Assembly: GCA_001724275.1 (NCBI GenBank)
Contig: MEDZ01000011.1
Span: forward strand, 1 to 64,000
DNA length: 64,000 bases
Direction of reading: 5' to 3'
Origin: Gemmatimonadetes bacterium SCN 70-22
GTDB lineage: Bacteria > Gemmatimonadota > Gemmatimonadetes > Gemmatimonadales > Gemmatimonadaceae
Below, one piece after another: positions 44,739 to 51,947 of this stretch (the first letter of the stretch is position 1; each line of letters begins with the position of its first letter). The position numbers and the translations under genes were made by a program. The notes below the pieces were generated by a model, which was not told the origin of the DNA, searched no databases, and was given only the letters and a program-made list of their open reading frames with translations.

Positions 44739-45311
44739 TCAGGGAGGAGTTCCCCCACCGCCCCCGGGTGTGCCGTCGCCCCCCGCCACACCGCGCATGT
44801 TTCGCACGCCAAGGAAGACCACGATCGAACCTGCCACTGCCGATGCCGCCACGACCATCGTGCGCCGCTTGTCGAGGGTGCGGCGTTCCGTGGATGCCAC
44901 CGCGTCGGCGGGGATCGCGACGCGCTCGCCCACCCAGGTGACGCGTTGCGCCGTGAAGGCGGAGGTGGAGGCGGTCATCCGGATGACCAGCGAGTCACGC
45001 GTCGCGTCGAGGACTTCGCCCTCGAGGGTCGCGGGGGCGACGCCGAGCCGCTTGCCCAGGGTCGTGGCCCCCTGCTCGTTGAGCCGCACGCGCACTATCG
45101 CCCCCGCCGGTGCCCCGCCGGCCACCGGGACGAACTTGTAGCATCCGGCCAGGAGGGCGAGGGTGAGGAGGCGTGCCGCGCTCGCGAGCTGCGCCCGGCG
45201 CCCGCGACGTGCGGGGCGCACCAGGCGCGCGGCACGCGTGGGGTGCGCGTGGTGAATGCGTGGCGGTTCCCCGGCCTGGTCTGACCGGTGGGCGGGTGCC
45301 CGTGAGGCCAT
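44739..45311 (-). CDS. Hypothetical lipoprotein
   Basis: About 190 residues from an ATG at 45311, which has GGAG 9 bases upstream. The lipobox-like LLTLALLAGC is about 57 residues in, so an internal start such as GTG 45221 would give a normal signal; the true start is uncertain. The mature part has APAGAIVRVRLNEQGATTLGKRLG, TLEGEVLDATRDSLVIRM and a hydrophobic stretch near the C-terminus (VVAASAVAGSIVVFLGV), then a Gly-rich end. No family recognised. Lies 86 bases upstream of the susC-like gene on the same strand. Confidence 0.6.
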   Translation of the reverse strand: MASRAPAHRSDQAGEPPRIHHAHPTRAARLVRPARRGRRAQLASAARLLTLALLAGCYKFVPVAGGAPAGAIVRVRLNEQGATTLGKRLGVAPATLEGEVLDATRDSLVIRMTASTSAFTAQRVTWVGERVAIPADAVASTERRTLDKRRTMVVAASAVAGSIVVFLGVRNMRGVAGGDGTPGGGGGTPP

Positions 45312-45478
45312 CCTGAGCTTCTCCAGCTGCAACGTCAGCGGTATGCAAAGGTGTCGCCTGATCGGCGCTCACAGTACGCGCTGCGCAAATCACCGCAAGA
45401 CCCAAATCGGGCGACGGGACCGTATACAACGTTTGAGGGGGGCTGGGCGTTCAGATTCTCTTGGGAGATCGCCCCGCG

Positions 45479-45721
45479 CTACGACGCCGGCGACTCCGCC
45501 CCGCCGGTCTCCTCGCCCGTCGGACGAGCCAGGCGCTCCAGGAGCGCCGCCTGAGCCGCCAGCCGCGCCTCCAATTCCGCCAGTCGCGTGGCGATGAGCG
45601 TGTCGAACTTGGCGTGCAGGCTCAGGACCTGCATCTCCGCGTTCAGGTTCACCTTGTCGTCGTTCTGCGCATCGACGCGTGCGCGCGGCTCCGTCGAGCA
45701 CCCGGACCCCAACGACGCCAC
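45479..45721 (-). pseudogene. DUF1003-like C-terminal remnant
   Basis: An 80-residue frame whose middle, DDKVNLNAEMQVLSLHAKFDTLI, matches the pattern at the end of DUF1003 membrane proteins (nL.aE.ei..lh.kld). The membrane-spanning N-terminal part expected for that family is absent, and the frame overlaps the end of the DUF2127-like gene by 73 bases. I read it as the tail left by a deletion that joined two genes, though a small functional protein cannot be excluded. The rest is a Leu/Ala/Glu-rich helix (LAELEARLAAQAALLERLA). Confidence 0.45.
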
Positions 45722-46287
45722 CCGCCGTGCCGATCAGCAGGCTCCCCATCAGGCCGGAGTCGTACCCACAGGTACCAGACCACGACCACGTTGACCGAGA
45801 CGGCGATGAGGGGTTCGAAACCCGGGTGCCGGTATAGCAGCCGCAGCTCGAACGGGATGTAGACGAGCCCTGACAGCACCCCCATCATCTCGGCCCAGCG
45901 CCGCCCAGTCCAGAGCCCCACGGCTTCCCACAGTCGGAGCAATGCGTACGTCAGCGCCCCCATCGCGAGCCACCGCAACCGGGTGCTGGTCGATTCGGCG
46001 GCCAGGTGCAGGAAGACGAGCGGGATTCGGTTGGCGGGATTCAGGTGCAAGTGCGCCACCAGGCGTTGCGCGAGCGCCTGGACGTTGGCATGAAGCAGGA
46101 GGAGCACCCCCGACCCCGCCACGAGCACCAGGAATCCCTTGGCGGCCTCGAAGGCCGCGATCAGGCGGAGACCGGACGGAGGGTTCACGGTCGGGGGGGG
46201 TGTTGGTACTGGCGGGGTGTCCGCGCGATTACCGGCGGGGAGCGTCGAGTGGCTGCGCGTGACGTGCGGCGGTGTGCGTGAGGGCAT
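45649..46287 (-). CDS. DUF2127-family membrane protein
   Basis: A 212-residue protein; ATG 46287 has GGGAG 6 bases upstream. After a Pro-rich N-tail come GLRLIAAFEAAKGFLVLVAGSG, LRWLAMGALTYALLRLWEAVGLW, RRWAEMMGVLSGLVYIPFELR and VSVNVVVVWYLWVRLR, the four membrane helices of the DUF2127 family. The last 35 residues are Arg/Gly-rich, out of character, and overlap the DUF1003-like remnant, so the natural C-terminus has probably been replaced by out-of-frame sequence. Role unknown. Confidence 0.7.
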   Translation of the reverse strand: MPSRTPPHVTRSHSTLPAGNRADTPPVPTPPPTVNPPSGLRLIAAFEAAKGFLVLVAGSGVLLLLHANVQALAQRLVAHLHLNPANRIPLVFLHLAAESTSTRLRWLAMGALTYALLRLWEAVGLWTGRRWAEMMGVLSGLVYIPFELRLLYRHPGFEPLIAVSVNVVVVWYLWVRLRPDGEPADRHGGWRRWGPGARRSRAHASMRRTTTR

Positions 46288-46915
46288 CGTGGACTCCCGT
46301 TGGCCGAAAGTCGGGGTGCTGCGAGGGATGCGGCCTTGCAGTCGCTGCGCTACCACGATGGTCCCGTCCCGGGGTTGAGCAGCAAGGCCTCCTCATTGGC
46401 ATCAGGTGTCGGATACCAGATCCGGCGATAGCGCCTGCGCACGATACCATTGAGGTCATTCAGCGACCAAGGAACGCATCATCGCCGAGGAGCTCGGACT
46501 GGGGCCGGCCAAGAATGGCGGCAGCGTTGAAGTGCTTCTTGTGCGTCGACTGGAGATTGCCCTGCAGGTGCTTGGTCTCGTGATTCCCGAAGAGTAAGCG
46601 CGGCGATGCCCGCATGATGAATCGACTCTGGTCCGTCGGGCATGTCACCTCCAGCGCGAAGGAGTCGGTCACTGCATGGCGCTTCTCCTCTGCGTAACAT
46701 CCCTCACGGCTGTTGCCGCGCACCGCCTGGGACATCCCGCGTCGCCCTGGTGGAACATGCATGGTCCGTCGTCGCCCGCCCTGTAAGCGACGTCGGTCTC
46801 GCCAAGGTGGCAAGAGGATGGCGTGCCACCCGCGGCGATCGGACGCGCCGGATGATGCGGAACCCCGTCGGCGGCGGCGCGCACGTAGGCCTGGATCGGA
46901 TGACGGGCAATCATG
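46288..46915. other. Degenerate region without a convincing gene
   Basis: About 630 bases of lower GC between the DUF2127-like and PadR-like genes. A minus-strand frame (stop near 46460) contains FALEVTCPTDQSRFIMRAS and LLFGNHETKHLQGNL, which look more protein-like than random but belong to no family I know and have no start context. I would treat it as remnants of an older insertion. Confidence 0.4.
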
Positions 46916-46990
46916 TCAGCGTCGTTCGGTAGGATGTTTGACGCTGTCCAGGTCGGCCAGCAGCGCATTGATGTCGGCGACCGACTGCTT

Positions 46991-47290
46991 TCATGCCTGC
47001 GCCAGCGCAATGAATTCGTGCTTGCCCCTGGCGGACAGCTCGTAGTATTTGCGAGGTCGGCTCTCGCCTTCCTGCACCCAGTTGGCATTCACCAGCCCGT
47101 CCCGCTCGAGGCGATTCAGCGGCTGATGCAAGGTGACCTCTGTGACGGTGGTCGTGGGGAGGCGCTGCAGAAGGCGCAACAGCGCCAGGCTGTAGCGCGG
47201 CTGCTCCCGCTGGGCCGCCAGGATCACGAGCTCCAGCGGTCCCTTTCGAGACTGTAGCAGCGGTGCTTCGTGCAGTGCGTCCGTTGCCAT
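46991..47290 (-). CDS. PadR-family transcriptional regulator, truncated by in-frame TGA
   Basis: A 99-residue winged-helix protein (MATDALHEAPLLQSRKGPLE, then YSLALLRLLQRLP, TTTVTEVTLHQPLNRLERDGLV and SRPRKYYELSARGKHEF), the PadR DNA-binding fold. It stops at TGA 46991-46993. In the same frame the sequence continues KQSVADINALLADLDSVK and ends at TGA 46916-46918; PadR proteins usually have Trp at the position of the first stop (AxAW...xxxxNxLL). A TGG-to-TGA change would explain this. The DNA-binding part is whole, but the dimer helix is cut, so activity is doubtful. Confidence 0.7.
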   Translation of the reverse strand: MATDALHEAPLLQSRKGPLELVILAAQREQPRYSLALLRLLQRLPTTTVTEVTLHQPLNRLERDGLVNANWVQEGESRPRKYYELSARGKHEFIALAQA

Positions 47291-47658
47291 GCCGCATTCC
47301 TGCAAAGCCAATGTCCTGTGTATTGCATGGAATGCGGCTGCGCACAGCAATGTTCTGACAAGAGCGGAGCCCCCGAGGGGCTTCGGGACAGGGTGGTCGG
47401 ATGCGAGTACGGCCACCGGCCGTGGTCGGGCGCATCGGCGGATGCTTCGACCGTCGAACGTGGAGGTGGTCGGGCGCGCAGCTTCTGGCCGACGCTCCTT
47501 GGGGCCGATCGGACGAGGATCCCAGCTGTCTGCTCGATCGGCGGCACTGGTCCGGCGTTCACGGCAACGGGGTCGCGCGAACTTACGCGGCGCGCCGCGC
47601 CCAAGTCCCTGCCCGCCTCGTCGCTTGGGAGGGGTGGGGAATGGCAGACGTCGGCCGG

Positions 47659-47803
47659 CAGTCGGAGTGGGGCGACATCTTCGGCGACAACGTCATGGCG
47701 GCGGAGCGCATCGACGGGCTCGTGCGCGACTGCCACATCGTGAATATCCGCGGCAACAGCTATCGCTTGCGGCACCATGCGGTCCTGCACCGCGTCTTGG
47801 GGA
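47659..47803 (+). pseudogene. istB 3'-end fragment (IS21 family)
   Basis: On the plus strand, SEWGDIFGDNVMAAERIDGL and CHIVNIRGNSYRLRHH are the C-terminal end of an IstB ATPase, related to but clearly different from the copy on the minus strand (EEWGESFGDNVMAAGLMDRL). Nothing upstream resembles the rest of IstB. It is an older IS21 remnant lying tail to tail with the later element. Confidence 0.7.
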
Positions 47804-48611
47804 GTCCTCCGTCAACGCCGATGGAAAATGGGACACGGGGTGGGGGGCTAGCCCGGCAGGTCAGCTGTGGTGTCGATGCGACGTCCTCGTCGCTCCCGGG
47901 GTGAGGAGGGGGTGGGGGGCGGCGGGTATGGAGCCGCCGGGTGAGTTCGGCGTGCGGACGGAGGCGGTAGCTGTTGCCCCGAATGTTGACGATGTGACAG
48001 TGTTGCACGAGGCGGTCCATGAGGCCCGCGGCCATGACGTTGTCGCCGAAGCTCTCGCCCCACTCCTCGAAGCCCTTGTTGCTCGTGCGGATCGTCGAGG
48101 CGTGCTCGTAGCGCCGGGCGATGACCTGGAAGAAGAGCATCGCCCCGACGCGCGAGATCGGGAGGTAGCCGATCTCGTCGATCACCATGAGACTGAGGAA
48201 GACGAGCGTCTGGAGCCACTGCGGCAAGCGTACCGCGGCTTGGGCATCCTCCAACGCGTGGAGGAGATCTGTGAGCGTCGTAAAGTAGACCCGACGTCCC
48301 TGCTCGGCGGCCCGCACGGCGAGCGACAGCGCGAGGTGCGTCCTGCCCACACCGGGCGGCCCGAGGAACTCGACGTTCTCCTTGCGGTCGAGGAAGCCGC
48401 GCGTGTACAGGCTCTCGAGTTGCTCGCGCTTGACCGACGGCTGGAACGTGAAGTCGAAGTCGGCGAGCGTCGTGAGGACGGGGAGGCGCGCGGCCCGCAT
48501 CGCAGTCTGGAGCCGCCGGGCGTTGCGCAGGTCGATGTGGGCGCTAAGGGGCTGCGTGCGGAGATGCTTACGCACCGAGGGGGCCGTGGTGGCCAGACGG
48601 GCGGCGCTCAT
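47760..48611 (-). CDS. istB: IstB-like ATP-binding protein with altered Walker A
   Basis: A 283-residue AAA+ helper of IS21 transposition. ATG 48611 overlaps the istA stop (ATGA). Family features: VLTTLADFDFTFQPSVKREQ, FLGPPGVGRTHLAL, LSLMVIDEIGYLPIS (Walker B) and IRTSNKGFEEWGESFGDNVMA. The Walker A lysine is replaced by Arg90 (GVGRTH instead of GxGKTH), which should abolish ATP use. The frame also reads through the element's terminal repeat into flanking DNA, ending at 47760, so the native C-terminus is lost. Probably non-functional. Confidence 0.8.
   Translation of the reverse strand: MSAARLATTAPSVRKHLRTQPLSAHIDLRNARRLQTAMRAARLPVLTTLADFDFTFQPSVKREQLESLYTRGFLDRKENVEFLGPPGVGRTHLALSLAVRAAEQGRRVYFTTLTDLLHALEDAQAAVRLPQWLQTLVFLSLMVIDEIGYLPISRVGAMLFFQVIARRYEHASTIRTSNKGFEEWGESFGDNVMAAGLMDRLVQHCHIVNIRGNSYRLRPHAELTRRLHTRRPPPPPHPGSDEDVASTPQLTCRASPPPRVPFSIGVDGGLPKTRCRTAWCRKR
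47817..47838 (+). repeat. IS21 terminal repeat, low-coordinate end
   Basis: Inward-facing 22-base repeat with core GAAAATGGGACACGG, matching the two copies at the other end (core GAAGATGGGACACGC at 49721-49742) at 13 of 15 core positions. Confidence 0.65.
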
Positions 48612-49662
48612 GAAACGCCCACACGGCCTAACGCCGCGTAGTCTTGCAGCGACCGCCGCTCGACGACCACGCTGGGGACTGGCGACGCCGTGCGCGGAGC
48701 GGCGCTTCGTGCGGGCAGCGCGACCAGCCCGCTGCGATGAGGGCTCGTGGGTAACGGCTGCAACGTCGGCCGCACGACCGTGGCGAACCGATCGGCCGGC
48801 ACGCAGTCCGTCGTGCTGTGAACGCTGACGTTGGCGACCGTGTCGAGCCACGTCATGACCTGCGCGTTGAGGTCCGCATCGCTCACGAGCGTGCGGCCGT
48901 AGTGAATGCTCTCGCGGAGGTAGCGGATCGGCCGCTCGCCCTTGTCCTTGGTCTGGGCCCGGCCGGAATGACAGGCCTGCACGGGGGCGCCCTAATGTCG
49001 CGCAAAGCGCACGAACTTGAGATTCGCCTCGAGGCCCCCGCCCGCCAGGTGATCGTTGCGCGTGAGCACGCTCCGCATCCGGTCGAATAGCAGCTCGCGC
49101 GGCACGCCGCCCAGGTGGCGAAGCAGGCCGACAAGTCGTGATGCTCAAGCGCCTGGAGATCCTGCGGCGGATAGAACTGCATCCAGAGCAGGCGCGAGTG
49201 CCCGAGCACCACGACGAGCGCCCAACGCACGCCACAGGGCAAGCGGCACCGCGCGAAGTCGACCTGCGCCTGATGTACCGGAACGGTCTGGAAGCGCTCC
49301 GGTTGAGGGCGGTGGACGAAGGCCGGCGACGAAGACGCGGAGCTGGAAGATCCCGCCGTTATAGCCCGCCGCCCGGCACTCGGCGAAGAGGCGGGTGGGA
49401 CTTCGGTCGCGGTGGTCCCGCAGACGGTCAGTGATACGGGCGGTGAGCGCCGGGAGATTGGGGACGGACCCCAGGCCAAGGGTGGTAGCGCGCCTGGATG
49501 AGGGCCAGCGGCTCCTCCATTGAGCCCTTGTGGATCCACCGATACGTCGTGCCCCTCCCCACTCGGGTCCCCCGAGCCGCTTCGAGGCGACCTCCTCCGG
49601 CCTCGGCCGACAGTTGTGACGAGCGCATACGTGTGGACGCTCCATGCATATCGGGCTCTCAC
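48608..49662 (-). pseudogene. istA: istA transposase remnant, frameshifted
   Basis: Pieces of an IS21 transposase are spread over different frames: TYRWIHKGSMEEPL and ARYHPWP (near 49500), then DRSPTRLFAECRAAGYNGG, then VHQAQVDFARCRLPCGVRWA with the first catalytic-type Asp (QVDF), and finally ERPIRYLRESIHYGRTLVSDADLN to the stop at 48608. At least two frameshifts and lost segments separate them, so no full transposase is made. Confidence 0.75.
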
Positions 49663-49720
49663 GGGCCGAAAGCCCGAAGGTCGACGAACGGGACCCGGCC
49701 GCTAGACGCGGCCGGCGGAT

Positions 49721-49764
49721 GCGTGTCCCATCTTCAGTCGGTGGGTGTCCAGTATTCAATCGGC
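49721..49764 (-). repeat. Two tandem IS21 terminal repeats, high-coordinate end
   Basis: Two 22-base copies read on the minus strand, 49743-49764 (outer, core TGAATACTGGACACC) and 49721-49742 (inner, core TGAAGATGGGACACG). Multiple end repeats are a hallmark of IS21 elements and are bound by the transposase. Confidence 0.65.
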
Positions 49765-49804
49765 GGCAACACGCCGGGAGCGAGGTCCCTGGCCGTCCTC
49801 CCCT

Positions 49805-50287
49805 CTATTTCCGAAGCGGCACAATCCGCTTGATCGCCCCCGGCTTCACCACTTGGCGTGACGTCGTCTCACCAGCCCCTCGCCATCCATTGAGCGCCTT
49901 GTTCACCCGGACCATGGCGCCGCGAGGCAGCTCGATCAATTCGCGCACCGTGGGAATGCGAGGCAGGCCATACTTCCGCGCCGCCGTTGCACCGCTCATC
50001 GGCCGCCCTGGGCCAGCCGTGCCAGTCATGTGCGTGCCCGCAGGCAAGCCGTGCTTCGCCTCTCGCAGGGCTCGCGACTTCGTGGTGTACCGAAAGACCC
50101 GGCGCGGCGCGAGCAGACGCCTCGACGCAGTCGCTGCGTCTCGCGCGAGATCGCGCTTGAATATCGCCCGCAGGTCGGCGGCGACCGCCCGCCGTGCAGC
50201 GCGCGCCGCCGCACGCGCCGGCTGGGCTCCGAGCGAGGGAGCACTGATGACAATCAGCACGAGCAGAAGCGTCACGTGAATCCGCAT
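49805..50287 (-). CDS. Small secreted protein with toxin-like C-terminal domain
   Basis: A 160-residue protein with a signal peptide (MRIHVTLLLVLIVISAPSLGAQ) and an Ala/Arg-rich helix. The C-terminal part, HMTGTAGPGRPMSGATAARK, YGLPRIPTVRELIELPRGAM and KPGAIKRIVPLRK, resembles the compact all-beta C-terminal domains at the end of some polymorphic (Rhs/contact-type) toxins. That is recalled pattern likeness, not a confirmed family. Last gene of the seven-gene leftward operon; its ATG shares one base with the previous stop (TGATG). Confidence 0.6.
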   Translation of the reverse strand: MRIHVTLLLVLIVISAPSLGAQPARAAARAARRAVAADLRAIFKRDLARDAATASRRLLAPRRVFRYTTKSRALREAKHGLPAGTHMTGTAGPGRPMSGATAARKYGLPRIPTVRELIELPRGAMVRVNKALNGWRGAGETTSRQVVKPGAIKRIVPLRK

Positions 50288-50688
50288 CAGTTGAGCCTCC
50301 GTGGATCTGCATATGCCACGCGTCGCGTAGCCTGCACCCCCAGCCTCAGCGCGCCCACCGCAATCCTGAACGCCAGCCGGATGCACGACACCACCATCCA
50401 TCCGAGCACATGTCCCGCAGCCTCGCGCCCCAGGAACAACTCCAGCACGCCACGAACGACTGACAAGAGCACGAAGAGGAAAAGCCCTGCCGCGACGTAC
50501 CATGGGAACATCGCGAGCACCTGCACCATCACAGTCGTCAGGATCGGCAGGAATGCGAGCAGCAACATGAGACGCACCGCCTTGGACACGGGCAGGAACC
50601 CGACGATCACTCCCAGCGCGAGTGCGACGATCGCCAGCGGATACGCCGACTGCGGCAGGAAGAACAACGCGAGTTCGCCGACGCTCAT
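50287..50688 (-). CDS. Small membrane protein
   Basis: A 133-residue protein from ATG 50688 (inside an ATGA overlap with the aminotransferase stop). It has about three hydrophobic segments: AYPLAIVALALGVIVGFLPV, LMLLLAFLPILTTVMVQVLAMF and WYVAAGLFLFVLLSVVRGVLEL, followed by an amphipathic tail. No family recognised. Position between a PLP enzyme and a secreted protein suggests it anchors or exports part of the operon's machinery. Confidence 0.65.
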   Translation of the reverse strand: MSVGELALFFLPQSAYPLAIVALALGVIVGFLPVSKAVRLMLLLAFLPILTTVMVQVLAMFPWYVAAGLFLFVLLSVVRGVLELFLGREAAGHVLGWMVVSCIRLAFRIAVGALRLGVQATRRVAYADPRRLN

Positions 50689-51947
50689 GACGCCTCCATG
50701 GCTGAACGTTTGCGAGCCAGGCACGGCAAGTTCGTGAATACCTTCTCGAAGGCATCGCCGAGTTCACGAACTCGTGCCGGCGGTACCCCTAACCAGCGAC
50801 TCTCGCTTGCAATGAGGTACTCCTCCTCACAACGACGCTCGGCGACGGCGAGTCGCGCTCCCGGTTGCACACCGGCCCATCGCGGCCGCAGGTGAATCGG
50901 AACCCGCACCGGCCCTTCTTCCAGGGGAACACCTTCCGCACGGAGTGCTGAAACGATCGCCGAGCGCGTCACGCCGAGGCAGCCCTCCCGGTCGAAGGCA
51001 AGGGGAAACGAGTACCACCCCGAGATCGCCCCCCCGTGTGAAGCGACGACCGATACGCCGGGCAGCTCGGCAATCCGCGCGCGGAGCGCTTCGCACGCAC
51101 GCCGGCGCCGCGCAATCCGGGCGGGCAGTTCCGGAAGAGCCGCCGTCCCCATGACAGCGGCGAGTGGATGCATCCGCAACGACAGCGAGCACTCGTCGAT
51201 CAGCGGGCGCATGGCCGGATCGAGCACCTCCCGACGCGCACGCGACGGGTGCTGACTGACGACGACCAACGCATCGGCAATTGAAGGATCGTTCGTCGTG
51301 ATCATTCCCCCCTCGCCAACGTATGGCAGCTTGTAGCGGCCGAAGCTCCAGGCGACGGCATCCCCGAATCGGCCTAGCGGCTCCGCGTCAACGGATGCAC
51401 CCATCGCCTGCGCCGCATCGAAGATCAGGTGCAGGCCATGAGCGTCGGCAACATCACGCAACTTCCGGACATCGGCTGGAATCCCGAACATGTGGGTGGC
51501 CAGGATCGCGCGCGTGCGCTTGTTGATGAGTGTCCCCAATGTGGTAGCGTCCAGGCACGCAGTGAGCGGATCGATGTCCGCGAATCGTGGGATGGCGCCA
51601 ACAGCGAGTACTGCGCCCACCGTGGAACCCCACCCGTACGTAGAGACGATGACCTCGTCGCCGGGCGCGACACCCAACGCGTGGAGAATCGCGATGAGCG
51701 CCGCCGTTCCCGACGACGTGCCGATCGCGAACGAGGCGCCCACCATTCGCGCGAACGCGCGCTCGAACATTCCGACAGCACCTGAGCCCTCGTGATCCGA
51801 GAGCAGCAGCGCATCGTCTGCAGCGGCAAGCAGATGTTGCGCAACTGCCCGACGCCCCCGCGCCCCCGTCCATGCAACGGCCAACTCGGCCGTTCGCACC
51901 GTCGGCGTGCCGCCGTGCACGGCGAGGGACTGCGGCGTGACGATCAT
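50685..51947 (-). CDS. DegT/DnrJ/EryC1/StrS-type PLP aminotransferase
   Basis: A 420-residue fold-type I PLP enzyme. Landmarks: ASFAIGTSSGTAALIAILHA, GDEVIVSTYGWGSTVGAVLAVG, HLIFDAAQAMGA (Asp177) and the PLP lysine in SFGRYKLPYVGEGGM (Lys206). Family members transfer an amino group to keto-sugars, often for surface glycans or antibiotics. No sugar-nucleotide genes are near; instead it is embedded, with ATGA overlaps on both sides, in an operon with an AAA+ ATPase and vWA protein, so its substrate here may be unusual. Confidence 0.88.
   Translation of the reverse strand: MIVTPQSLAVHGGTPTVRTAELAVAWTGARGRRAVAQHLLAAADDALLLSDHEGSGAVGMFERAFARMVGASFAIGTSSGTAALIAILHALGVAPGDEVIVSTYGWGSTVGAVLAVGAIPRFADIDPLTACLDATTLGTLINKRTRAILATHMFGIPADVRKLRDVADAHGLHLIFDAAQAMGASVDAEPLGRFGDAVAWSFGRYKLPYVGEGGMITTNDPSIADALVVVSQHPSRARREVLDPAMRPLIDECSLSLRMHPLAAVMGTAALPELPARIARRRRACEALRARIAELPGVSVVASHGGAISGWYSFPLAFDREGCLGVTRSAIVSALRAEGVPLEEGPVRVPIHLRPRWAGVQPGARLAVAERRCEEEYLIASESRWLGVPPARVRELGDAFEKVFTNLPCLARKRSAMEAS

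Larger units (their letters stand above)
47811..49771 (-). mobile_element. Decayed IS21-family insertion sequence
   Basis: A roughly 1.96-kb element carrying istA (broken) and istB on the minus strand. Terminal repeats of IS21 style are visible: one copy at the low end (47817-47838) and two copies, tandem, at the high end (49721-49742 and 49743-49764), all pointing inwards and sharing the core GGGACAC or TGGACAC preceded by CCGA(T/C). The high end finishes with CA at 49770-49771. Full IS21 elements are about 2-2.5 kb, so istA has lost sequence. Exact ends and target duplication are not certain. Confidence 0.7.

Noticed and set aside
46991-46993. TGA as selenocysteine codon in the PadR gene
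   Set aside because: The position normally holds Trp, no SECIS-like hairpin was noticed after it, and selenocysteine is not expected in a PadR regulator.
47270-47743. Plus-strand open frames between the PadR gene and the IS21 element
   Set aside because: Apart from the short istB tail (47659-47803) they match no family and have no start context.
48382-48828. Plus-strand open frame across istB
   Set aside because: It is the antisense shadow of the IstB and IstA coding sequence.
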